A DNA stretch of 32,349 nt from positions 1-32,349 of the forward strand of contig JANWVF010000010.1 in NCBI GenBank assembly GCA_025056965.1, written 5' to 3'. The notes beneath the pieces are model-generated. The model did not search any database. It saw nothing but the letters and a program-made list of their open reading frames with translations, and was not told the DNA's origin. The DNA is from Thermoflexales bacterium. GTDB lineage: Bacteria; Chloroflexota; Anaerolineae; J036; Brachytrichaceae. Of the stretch, positions 8,174 through 16,900 are shown in pieces. A program made the position numbers and the translations under genes. Every line of letters starts with the position of its first letter. The stretch's first letter is position 1.

Positions 8174-8424
8174 AAAGCGACGAGCGGAACATGCGCTGCG
8201 CAGCGCGGCTCTCAGCGAGCCATCGTTGAGGTGTGAGTGATGGCAGCCTGCGGCGCAACCGCACCCTCCGCGAGCGCTGGCCGAGCCGGCAAGGCCAGCC
8301 GGGTTCGCCCGTTAGCGCGACGAGAGATGCAGGAGCGAGGAAGTTGGCTTCCCCGCAGCCTGTGAAATTGGGTGGAACCGCGAGACTAGACGCCTCTCGC
8401 CCCATGTTGGGCCAGAGGCGTTTT
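8174..8424 (+). promoter_or_regulatory. T-box riboswitch controlling thrS
   Basis: The leader carries the T-box core GGGTGGAACCGCG at 8370-8382. The antiterminator can be drawn in full: GGG 8370-8372 with CCC 8401-8403, a 7-nt bulge TGGAACC that would bind the NCCA end of uncharged tRNA, and GCGAGA 8380-8385 with TCTCGC 8395-8400. It is exclusive with the terminator at 8390-8421. Known mechanism: uncharged tRNA stabilises the antiterminator and lets transcription into the synthetase gene. The specifier should be a threonine codon; ACC occurs at 8258-8260 and 8263-8265 in the Stem I region, but I could not fold Stem I well enough to choose. Confidence 0.88.
8390..8424 (+). terminator. T-box-controlled intrinsic terminator before thrS
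   Basis: ACGCCTCT 8390-8397 pairs with AGAGGCGT 8414-8421, with further GCCC/GGGC pairing inside, followed by TTTT. Its 5' arm overlaps the 3' arm of the T-box antiterminator (8395-8403), so the two folds exclude each other. Confidence 0.85.
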
Positions 8425-8467
8425 CAGTTGGTGACGCTGCACTCGAGCAACAGGAGCAGAGTTTGAT

Positions 8468-10351
8468 ATGTCACAGGTAGCTCACACTTCGTCAGACGAA
8501 ATGATTGCCTACGGCAAAGGCAAGCGCATGCCTTTGTCGCTTTATAAGCTGCGCCACTCGCTGGCGCATGTGATGGCGCAGGCGGTGACCGAGCTCTTCC
8601 CTGACGCCAAACCGACGATCGGGCCGCCTGTGGAGAACGGCTTCTACTACGACTTCCATGTGCCCAAGCCGTTCACGCCGGAGGACTTGGCGCGGATCGA
8701 AGCGCGCATGCGCGAGATCGTCAACAAGCACGTGGATTTCGTACGGCGTGAGGTGAGCGAGTCTGAGGCGCGCGAGTTGTTCAAGGCCAACCCGTTCAAG
8801 CTAGAGCTGATTGACGGATTGGTGCAAGGCGTAGCCGATGATATGGGCGACAAGCCGACAGACGCAGGACAAGCGACGGTGGGCGACGCTCGCCCAGCTG
8901 CTTCGGTGATCTCGGTCTACACGCACGACACGTTCACCGACCTGTGTCGCGGGCCACACGTGAGCAACACGCGCGAAATCAATCCCGACGCCTTCAAGCT
9001 TGCTCAGAGCAGCGGCGCATACTGGCGCGGCGACGAGCGCCGGCCGATGTTGCAGCGCATCTATGGCCTGGCTTTCTACACGCCGGAGGAGTTGCAGCAG
9101 TATCTTCACACGCAGGAAGAGGCGCGCAAGCGCGACCACCGCAAGTTGGGCGCCGAGCTGGAGATCTTCCTGTTTGACGACGAAGTCGGCCCGGGCTTGC
9201 CGCTGTGGCAGCCCAATGGCGGCATCCTCATCGAGCAGCTCGAGGCGTTGGCCAAGAAAATGGAGGAAGAGGCCGGCTACGAGCGCGTGAAGACGCCGCA
9301 TGTGACCAAGGAAGACCTGTTCCTGCGCAGCGGCCACCTGCCGTACTACGCCGAGAGCATGTATCCGCCGATGACGCTGGAGGACGGCCAAAAGTACTAC
9401 TTGAAGCCGATGAACTGTCCGTTCCACCACAAGATCTATGCTGCCAAGCCGCGCAGTTACCGCGACCTGCCGCTCCGGCTGGCCGAGTACGGCACGTGCT
9501 ATCGCTACGAGCAGAGCGGCGAGCTGTTCGGCCTGATGCGCGTGCGCTCGATGCAGATGAACGACGCGCACATCTACTGCACCGAGGAGCAGTTCGAGAG
9601 CGAGTTCCTCGGCGTGGTGAATCTGTACTTGAAATACTTCAGGATCTTCGGCATCGAGAAATACGTCATGCGCTTGAGCCTGCATAGCGACGAGGGCTTG
9701 GGCAAGAAGTATGTGGACAACAAGCCGCTCTGGCTGAAGACGGAGGACATGGTGCGGCGCGCCATGCGCGACGGCAACGTGCCGTTCTATGAGGCCGAGG
9801 ACGAGGCCGCCTTCTATGGTCCGAAGATTGACGTGCAGATCTTTAGCGCCATCGGCCGCGAGTTCACCTTGGCGACGAACCAGGTGGACTTTGCCGTGCC
9901 GCCGCGCTTCAACCTGACTTATACCGACAAGGACGGTCAGGAGAAAACGCCGTTGTGCCTGCACCGCGCTCCGCTGGGCACGCACGAGCGGTTCATCGGC
10001 TTCCTGATTGAGCACTTTGCCGGCGCCTTCCCGCTGTGGCTTGCGCCGATCCAGGCTATGCTGATCCCGATTGCTGACCGCCACCTGGATTACTGTCGAA
10101 ACGTCGAGAGGCAGCTGCGCGCGTGCGGCATCCGCGCCCGGGTGGATGACGGCCCTGACCGCATGCAGAACAAGATCCGCAAGGCGCAGAGCATGAAGAT
10201 CCCCTACATGCTCATCGTGGGCGACAAAGAGGCGCAGGCCGACGCCGTCGCCGTTCGCTTGCGCACTGGCGAGGATCTCAAGGCGATGCCAGTCGGTCAA
10301 TTCATCGCGCGCGCTCGGCAGCTGATCGAATCCTACGCGCTGACGCTGTGA
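8468..10351 (+). CDS. thrS: Threonyl-tRNA synthetase lacking the TGS domain
   Basis: A 627-residue class II synthetase. The editing domain begins almost at the N-terminus (H30-SLAH34, and C160-RGPH164). The catalytic core follows with zinc ligands C317 (MNCPFHH), H368 (NDAHIYC) and H499 (CLHRAPLG), motif 2 around RLAEYGTCYRYEQSG, and motif 3 with GTHERFIGFLIEHF. The C-terminal roughly 110 residues are the anticodon-binding domain. Only about 25 residues precede the editing domain, so the usual N-terminal TGS domain is missing. Residues about 120-147 are a low-complexity insertion within the editing domain. The gene is preceded by the T-box leader, which fits a threonine-tRNA supply gene. The ATG at 8468 follows CAGGAGCAG, a good ribosome binding site. 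Confidence 0.95.
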   Translation: MSQVAHTSSDEMIAYGKGKRMPLSLYKLRHSLAHVMAQAVTELFPDAKPTIGPPVENGFYYDFHVPKPFTPEDLARIEARMREIVNKHVDFVRREVSESEARELFKANPFKLELIDGLVQGVADDMGDKPTDAGQATVGDARPAASVISVYTHDTFTDLCRGPHVSNTREINPDAFKLAQSSGAYWRGDERRPMLQRIYGLAFYTPEELQQYLHTQEEARKRDHRKLGAELEIFLFDDEVGPGLPLWQPNGGILIEQLEALAKKMEEEAGYERVKTPHVTKEDLFLRSGHLPYYAESMYPPMTLEDGQKYYLKPMNCPFHHKIYAAKPRSYRDLPLRLAEYGTCYRYEQSGELFGLMRVRSMQMNDAHIYCTEEQFESEFLGVVNLYLKYFRIFGIEKYVMRLSLHSDEGLGKKYVDNKPLWLKTEDMVRRAMRDGNVPFYEAEDEAAFYGPKIDVQIFSAIGREFTLATNQVDFAVPPRFNLTYTDKDGQEKTPLCLHRAPLGTHERFIGFLIEHFAGAFPLWLAPIQAMLIPIADRHLDYCRNVERQLRACGIRARVDDGPDRMQNKIRKAQSMKIPYMLIVGDKEAQADAVAVRLRTGEDLKAMPVGQFIARARQLIESYALTL

Positions 10352-10898
10352 GGATCGCATAAGTTATGTTACCACCCTTCGCCGCGGTGGACAAGTTGAA
10401 GCAAAGCGCGCATCGCCGGTGAAGCTGAGCCTCCTACAAACCTGACGCAGAGGGCGAAATCCGCTTCACCATTCCCCAGCTGCGCGGATTTCGCGCCGCA
10501 TGCTCGTCCGCCCCAGCCGCCTCCAAACCGCTCCGATGGCACTGCACAGTCGCACCAATCGCTTGTGCCGCTGAGAGCCGAAACAGCCTGCTGGAGGACG
10601 CAACGTGACCTTGCTCAGGCTTCACCAGTAGTCAGCAAGGCAGGGGTAAGCGACTGAGTTGCATTGAGCAAGGGACGTTATCTGTGTTTTTGGCTTAGGC
10701 AAGTCTAAGCAACCGATCTTGCGCAGGATCAAATGGTATAGTCGCCGAGGCGGGTCGTGTTGGGACTGCCACGATAAGCAGAGGGGAAAGGCGGTTAGCC
10801 GCAAGAGAAGCTTGTTAGTTATGTAAGAGACACGAGAGAGAACGACTCTAGACGGACAGCAATTTGATCGCAAGGGGTTCCTTCTACATACGACGGCA
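10352..10898. other. Intergenic stretch between thrS and the RCC1 gene
   Basis: About 550 bases without a supportable gene. It holds a small hairpin (GCTTAG 10693-10698 with CTAAGC 10705-10710) and an extended -10 promoter candidate at 10734-10742. Short open frames here look random. I found no convincing terminator for thrS; CCACC/GGTGG at 10372-10390 is a weak hairpin without a T-run. Confidence 0.5.
10734..10742 (+). promoter_or_regulatory. Extended -10 promoter candidate for the RCC1 gene
   Basis: TGGTATAGT fits the TGnTATAAT extended -10 pattern. No good -35 is seen at normal spacing. It would give a leader of about 150 nt before the RCC1 gene. Confidence 0.35.
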
Positions 10899-12905
10899 GT
10901 GGTTGCAGGTGTGCTGGGGGTATTTGTGGGTGTGGTCAACATCGTCACGGCGCAGCCCATGGAGCGCGTCATCGCGCCCAATGAAGAAAGCGGCACAGAA
11001 AAGGGTGTAACTGTGGGCGCAGCTCATCTCCAAAGCACCGTTGTCGCGCTCGCGGCAGGCGCGGACTACAACTGCGCAGTGATGAGTGGAGGGCAGGTGT
11101 ATTGTTGGGGCTCAAACCAATACGGCCAGCTCGGCATCGGCGTAGCCACAAGCACCGCCTATCCAACGCCGCGGCTGGTAAGTTCCGTAAACGGGGTCGT
11201 GGCAATTGCTGCGGGCTGGCGGCACACTTGCGCAGCGACAAGCTCGGGGCAGGTGTACTGTTGGGGGTTGAACCACGATGGCCAGCTTGGCAACAGCACG
11301 CACTTTGGGACATACCATCCCAGTCCAACACCGACGCTGGTAGCTAACTTAAACGGAGTTGTCGCGCTCGCAGCAGGGCATGCGCACACTTGCGCACGAA
11401 CGAACACGGGACAGGTTTATTGCTGGGGCTGGAACCGATACGCCCAACTTGGCAACGAAATGATCTTCAACCCTAGTCCGACCCCGACGCTGGTGAATAA
11501 CCTGATTGGTGCTGCAGTGCTTCCTGGGGCAGGCAGCTCGCACACCTGCACAACAATAAGCTGGGGACAGCTCTATTGTTGGGGGCAGAACCATTATGGC
11601 CAGCTTGGCATCAGCCTACATGTCGATTCCTACGCTGGCGTTGCGACGCCGACGCTGGTGAGCGGCATAGGTGGAGTCACGGCACTTGCGCTGGGCGGGT
11701 CTCACACTTGCGCGGCGGCGAGCGGGCACGCCTATTGCTGGGGATGGAACCAGTATAGCCAGCTTGGCAACCATACGAACGTCGGCACGAGCTATCCCGT
11801 GCCAACGGTGACGATGGTGAGTGGTCTACCTTCTTCAGTGGCTGCACTTGCAACAGGCCGAAATCACACCTGCGCGGCAACCAGCATGGGATCGGTGTAT
11901 TGCTGGGGATGGAACCAGTATGGCCAGCTTGGGAACACGGCAAGCAACAACCACAATCCCTTTCCGAATCCGCAGCTCGTGCTCGATGTAAGCGGGGTCA
12001 CGGCGCTCGCGGCAGGAGATTACCACACCTGCGCGCTAGCAGGCGGGGAAGTGTATTGCTGGGGTTCGAACGACCAAGGCCAGCTTGGGAATACAGTGGG
12101 CGGCATTGACGCGACGCCGCGGAGGGTGGACTTCTTTCCCAACCCGCCCGGAGCATTCAGCAAGATTGGGCCTTCAAACGGGACTGTGACGCATTCGCTG
12201 CCCATAACCTTGCGATGGCAACCGGCAAGTGGGACGGTGAATCACTACCGTTTCTGCTACGATGGAATCCCCGGATGTACGCCGAACCAGCAGGCGACCA
12301 GCACGGAAGCGACCATACCTTGGATGGGAATGGGGGGGACATTCTACTGGCAGGTTCGGGCGTGCGCGAACGTGGACTGCACGATATACACCGATGCCAG
12401 CAACCCACACTGGTCGTTCGTCTTGTGGCACAGTGTCCCACCAAACACCGGGGTGGGCAACACGCCTGGGCAGGACGATGCCGATCTCGTTGCTAATCAC
12501 TTTGGCACATCAAAAGCAGCCTCGCCGACGACCGTCATGGTGAACGAGCTGGTGACCTTTACACTGACGTTGATGAATGGGTCGGCATACACAGCAGTAG
12601 TCAACGTGACCGACACGCTCCCTGTAGGAATAAGCTATGTCGGGGTAGTTGGGTCAACACCCGCACCAATAGTGGACGGACAGGTGCTGCGTTGGGAGGG
12701 GGTGAACGTGCCGGCAACCGGGATGACGCAACTGATGTTCCGCGCGCAGGCGACGACGTTCGGGCTGTTCGAGAACAGGCTCGCGATAGGTGATCAAGAT
12801 ACGGCGTGGATATGGCCGATAAGAGGGACAGCGAGGGTGGCGGTCTTGCTGCCACACCTGCGGTTCGTGCCAATTGTCTACACAGAAGGCTATGGCGGAT
12901 CCTGA
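10899..12905 (+). CDS. Secreted RCC1-repeat propeller protein with DUF11-like domain
   Basis: A protein of about 668 residues. Residues 5-19 are hydrophobic and end at A-Q, like a signal peptide. Residues about 48-410 hold seven RCC1-type repeats, each with an HTCA-type half and a YCWGxNxxGQLG half, so every blade has a conserved Cys pair that could form a disulfide outside the cell. Residues 417-510 are a fibronectin-III-like domain ending FYWQVRACAN. Residues 540-650 resemble DUF11, common in surface proteins. The C-terminus (LRFVPIVYTEGYGGS) resembles short tails on Chloroflexota surface proteins. The only usual start in frame is GTG at 10899; the frame is open back to 10827 and encodes a basic stretch (DRKG) that would complete the signal peptide, so the true start is uncertain. 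Base and codon use differ from the housekeeping neighbours, which suggests transfer. Confidence 0.8.
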   Translation: MVAGVLGVFVGVVNIVTAQPMERVIAPNEESGTEKGVTVGAAHLQSTVVALAAGADYNCAVMSGGQVYCWGSNQYGQLGIGVATSTAYPTPRLVSSVNGVVAIAAGWRHTCAATSSGQVYCWGLNHDGQLGNSTHFGTYHPSPTPTLVANLNGVVALAAGHAHTCARTNTGQVYCWGWNRYAQLGNEMIFNPSPTPTLVNNLIGAAVLPGAGSSHTCTTISWGQLYCWGQNHYGQLGISLHVDSYAGVATPTLVSGIGGVTALALGGSHTCAAASGHAYCWGWNQYSQLGNHTNVGTSYPVPTVTMVSGLPSSVAALATGRNHTCAATSMGSVYCWGWNQYGQLGNTASNNHNPFPNPQLVLDVSGVTALAAGDYHTCALAGGEVYCWGSNDQGQLGNTVGGIDATPRRVDFFPNPPGAFSKIGPSNGTVTHSLPITLRWQPASGTVNHYRFCYDGIPGCTPNQQATSTEATIPWMGMGGTFYWQVRACANVDCTIYTDASNPHWSFVLWHSVPPNTGVGNTPGQDDADLVANHFGTSKAASPTTVMVNELVTFTLTLMNGSAYTAVVNVTDTLPVGISYVGVVGSTPAPIVDGQVLRWEGVNVPATGMTQLMFRAQATTFGLFENRLAIGDQDTAWIWPIRGTARVAVLLPHLRFVPIVYTEGYGGS

Positions 12906-13286
12906 AGGCTCTGGGGCACACGAAGCCTGTTGTTATGTTTGGTTAGTTGCTCTGTAGTGGCATAGACACAGACCCGACACAGCCTCCCGCAGTCTCTAGG
13001 ACTGCGGGAGGCTTGTTGCGTGCACGTCATATGCGCAAGGATACTCTCGGCCTTCGGAAGGCTAAGCCCCAAGCCCAACCGAGCAGTTCCACCGCTGCAC
13101 TTGCCGCTTGAGTTGCCCCCTCGACACGAGGGAAGCGATTAAGCCATCACCGAATAATGCCGCCGGATGTCGCTGTTGCCCCCAAGCTGCTCGTCTGGCA
13201 CGCATCTTCTCGCGACGAACAAACGCCCGTCACAAATTCCTACGAAGTTGGCCTACTAGCTTCCAGCTTTTTGCCTCAGGGCTGGC
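12906..13286. other. Intergenic stretch after the RCC1 gene
   Basis: Apart from the terminator at 12981-13013 there are only small palindromes (GCCTTCGGAAGGC at 13050-13062; CCCTCG-ACA-CGAGGG at 13118-13132). No gene is supportable. CAGGGCTGGCTCAA at 13277-13290 overlaps the end of the transposase relic and may be its terminal inverted repeat, but I could not confirm the other end. Confidence 0.4.
12981..13013 (+). terminator. Strong hairpin terminator after the RCC1 gene
   Basis: AGCCTCCCGCAGTC (12981-12994) and GACTGCGGGAGGCT (13000-13013) form a perfect 14-bp stem with loop TCTAG, followed by TTGTTG. It lies 75 bases after the stop codon. Confidence 0.8.
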
Positions 13287-13745
13287 TCAATCTAACGGAA
13301 TACCAATGATCGAAGCAGCCCGCTCAGGGCTAAACGCAAGCGCGGCACGCGCTTGAGCGATCGAACGAGCACCACAGAAGCGCAACAAACCGATCACGAT
13401 GTCGCGCAAGACCACCCATGCACGTGGCGCCTGGCGGCGGCGCGCCGAACAGCGGTCTTCGCCAAACTCCACATCCCGCACCCAGTGCCCGCAGTTCTCA
13501 ATCTGCCGGTAAACGTGCCCCCACCCAAACGCCCGCCTCGCCGGCGCTGCCTGCGGGGTCAGGTCGGTGATGGCATAGTGCGTGTGACCGGTCTCGACTC
13601 CGCTAGCCGTCCGCAGGCTTCGCCGTTGAATGCACAGACATTGTCCGACCTTCGGCCAGCCTAATGCTTGCAGATAGGCGTTGAGTGCGGTCGTCGCCCG
13701 CACTTGATCCTGCACCACGCGACCATGCCCAAGTTTCCCAAGCTT
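13287..13745 (-). pseudogene. ISAs1-type transposase relic (C-terminal part only)
   Basis: The minus strand encodes about 150 residues that match the C-terminal part of ISAs1-family DDE transposases: GHGRVV, a THYAITDLTPQAA stretch, then IENCGHWVRDVEFGEDR and a helical LRDIVIGLLR end. Intact members are about 350-400 residues; the N-terminal half with the first catalytic Asp residues is absent, and the open frame before about 13745 does not resemble the family. No intact copy or partner end is seen. The relic stops about 10 bases before the -35 box of the rpoB promoter. Confidence 0.75.
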
Positions 13746-13753
13746 CATAGGTC

Positions 13754-13783
13754 TTGACGCCTCGGCGCAGATGCATATACAAT
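13754..13783 (+). promoter_or_regulatory. rpoB promoter
   Basis: TTGACG (13754-13759), 18-base spacer, TACAAT (13778-13783): each box is one base from the sigma-70 consensus. Transcription would start near 13790 and give a leader of about 135 nt before rpoB. Confidence 0.7.
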
Positions 13784-13817
13784 TGCGGCGATCAAAGAGG
13801 GATGATTGCAGCACCAT

Positions 13818-13843
13818 AGGCGACTAGGAAGACCTGGTCGCCT
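13818..13843 (+). promoter_or_regulatory. Hairpin in the rpoB leader
   Basis: AGGCGAC pairs with GTCGCCT, and inside it a T-G wobble and AGG/CCT close an AAGA loop, giving about 11 pairs. It is followed by TTAAATT, not a clean T-run, so it may be an attenuator, a processing site or a structural element. Confidence 0.5.
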
Positions 13844-13924
13844 TAAATTCGTCCCTAGCGACCGACGTCTCGTATCTCGTCTGCAATATCCTGTTAGGCC
13901 ACAAACTGATCTTCAAGTAATCCT

Positions 13925-16900
13925 ATGTATCAAAACGGAGCGATCAAATCATACGCCCGCGCGGCCAACATCCAACTCCTTCCTAAACTGATCGAAGTGC
14001 AAATTCAGTCGTTCAAGTTATTTCAGGACGAACTGCTGCGCGAGTTGTTCGAGGAGATTTCGCCTATCGAGAGCTTCAACGGCGAGATGGCTCTTTACTT
14101 TCCCGGCAACTACAAGCAGGCCAGGGAGTATGGCCTAACGTACTGGTTCGAGGAGCCCAAGGTCAGCATCGAGGAGTGCGTGGAGCGCGACCTGACCTAC
14201 GGCGCGCCGTTGTATGCCAAAGTAGCGCTGCACAATCGCAAAACCGACGAGCACAAGGTGGACACGATCTACTTCGGCGAGTTTCCGCTGATGACGGAGA
14301 ACGGCACCTTCATCATCAACGGCACCGAGCGCGTCGTCGTGTCGCAGCTGATCCGCTCGCCGGGCGTGTATTTCAGCGTTGATGAAGACCCCAACAGCGG
14401 CCGGCCGCTCGGCCAAGCTAAGCTCATCCCCGACCGCGGCGCGTGGATGGAATTCGAGACGCGCAAGAGCGATTACATCGTGCTCAAGTTCAACCGCAAG
14501 CGCACCATCCCGGTCACGATTCTGCTGCGCGCCTTGGCGGCGGTGGACGACGGTATCACTAAAGACATTCTGACCACGGGCACCGACGACGAGATCCGCG
14601 CGCTGTTCGCCGACGTGGATAACAACCCCGAGCACCAATACATCGAGGCGACCTTCAAGCAGGAGCCGGAGTGGTCCTATAAACCCTCGCGCCCGATCGC
14701 CCAAGAGGCGCTCATCGAGTTCTTCAAACGCATCCGCCCTGGCGATCCGCCGACGCTCGATAACGCGCGGGAGTTCATCCAGCAACAGCTCTTCGACCAG
14801 CGCCGCTACGACCTGGAGCGGGTAGGGCGCTATAAGCTCAACCAACGCCTGAACGGTGAAGGCATTATCCCGCGCACCCATCGCACCATCACTAAGCGCG
14901 ACATCGTTGAGCTGCTGCGCCACATGATCCAAATTAACAACGGTGTGCTGCCGGCAGACGATGTGGATCACCTGGGCAATCGCCGCGTCAAAACCAACGG
15001 CGAGTTGATCCAGAACAAGCTGCGCGTCGGCTTGCGCCGAATGGAGCGGATGGTCAAGGAGCGCATGTCCATGCCGGACAACGATTCACCTTCGCCGGTC
15101 AACCTCATCAACATTCGGCCGGTGGTGGCAGCCGTGCGCGAGTTCTTCGGCTCGTCGCAGCTTTCGCAGTTCATGGAGCAGACCAATCCGCTGAGCGAGT
15201 TGACCAGCAAGCGCACCTTGTCGGCGCTCGGTCCGGGCGGCCTGCGCCGCGAACGAGCTGGCTTCGACGTGCGCGACGTCCACCACAGCCACTACGGCCG
15301 CATCTGCCCAATTGAGACGCCGGAAGGCCCGAACATCGGCCTGATCGGTCGCCTGGCCACCTATGCCCGCGTGAACGCCTACGGCTTTCTGGAAACGCCA
15401 TACCGCAAAGTGAAGAACACCGTTCCTAACGTCGCAGCCCAGACCGAGGGCCGCACGCTCCGCGAGGATGTTTTGGACAGCAAGGGGGAAGTGATCGCCA
15501 CGGCAGGCACACTGATTGATCATGAGCTGGCCGTCAAGTTGCAGCGCTACAAGACGATCGAGGAGATCCCCGTCCGGCCATACGTCACCGACGAGACGGT
15601 ATACATGTCGGCCGACACGGAGGACAAGTTCACCATCGCGCAGGCCAGCGCTCGGCTGAACGACAAGGGCGAGTTTCTGGACAGCCGTATCTCGGTGCGG
15701 CGCCACCAGAAATTCATGTTCGCCAGCCCGAATCAGGTGGACTACATGGACATCTCGCCCAAGCAAATCGTCGGCATCAGCGCGGCACTCATCCCGTTCA
15801 TCGAGCATGACGAAGCCTCGCGCGCGCTGATGGGCTCGAACATGCAGCGCCAAGCTGTGCCGTTGCTCAAGCCGCACGTGCCCCTCGTAGGAACGGGCAT
15901 GGAGTCGCAAGCAGCCATGGACAGCGGCCAAGTCGTGGTCGCCGCGGAGGATGGCGAGGTCATTAGCGTGACCGGCCGACAGATCGTCGTGCAGGGCAGC
16001 AAAGGCCGCCGCGTCTACCCGCTGCGAAAGTACAACCGCAGCAACCAGAGCACGTGCATTGACCAGCACCCCATCGTGGTGAAGGGACAGCGCATCAAGA
16101 AGGGCCAAGTCATCGCCGACTCGTCCAGCACCCAGAACGGTGAACTGGCGCTAGGCCAAAACGTCTTGGTCGCTTTCCTGAGCTGGGAGGGAGGCAACTA
16201 CGAGGACGCCATCCTAGTGAGCGAACGCCTCATCCGCGAGGACTTGTTCACCTCTATCCACATCGAGAAGTTCGAGACCGAGGCGCGCGAGACGAAGCTG
16301 GGGCCGGAAGAGATCACGCGCGATATCCCGAACGTCGGCGAAGAGACGCTCAAGGATCTGGACGAGAACGGCATCATCCGCATCGGCGCCGAGGTCAATC
16401 AGAATGACATTCTGGTAGGCAAGATCACGCCGAAGGGTGAGAAGGAGCCTTCGCCGGAGGAGAAGCTGCTGCGCGCGATCTTCGGTGAGAAGAGCCGAGA
16501 GGTGAAGGACACGTCGCTGCGACTGCCCAACGGCGAGCATGGCAAAGTCGTGGAGGTCAAGGTGTTCAACCGCGATGAGCACCGCGACCTGCCCGCCGGC
16601 GTGAACCAGATGGTGCGCGTGAGCGTGGCACAGCGGCGCAAGTTGACGCAAGGCGACAAGATGGCCGGCCGCCATGGCAACAAGGGCGTGGTCTCGCGCG
16701 TCGTTCCCATCGAGGATATGCCCTTCCTCGAGGACGGCACGCCGATAGACATCATCTTGAACCCGCTAGGTGTGCCCGGCCGCATGAACATCGGCCAAAT
16801 CCTGGAGACGCACCTCGGCTGGGCTGCCGATCGCCTTGGCTTCCGAGCGATCTCGCCGGTCTTCGACGGCGCTTCGGAGGCGGAGATCGAGGCCGAGCTG

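Noticed and set aside
8801-10360. 519-residue open frame antisense to thrS
   Set aside because: It mirrors a well-supported synthetase gene. Its product has no recognisable motifs and the composition expected from a GC-rich antisense frame.
10434-10625. 63-residue minus-strand frame between thrS and the RCC1 gene
   Set aside because: No ribosome binding site, no motif and composition like non-coding DNA.
15086-16108. 340-residue open frame antisense to rpoB
   Set aside because: rpoB is conserved throughout this stretch; the antisense product is low-complexity and shows no family features.
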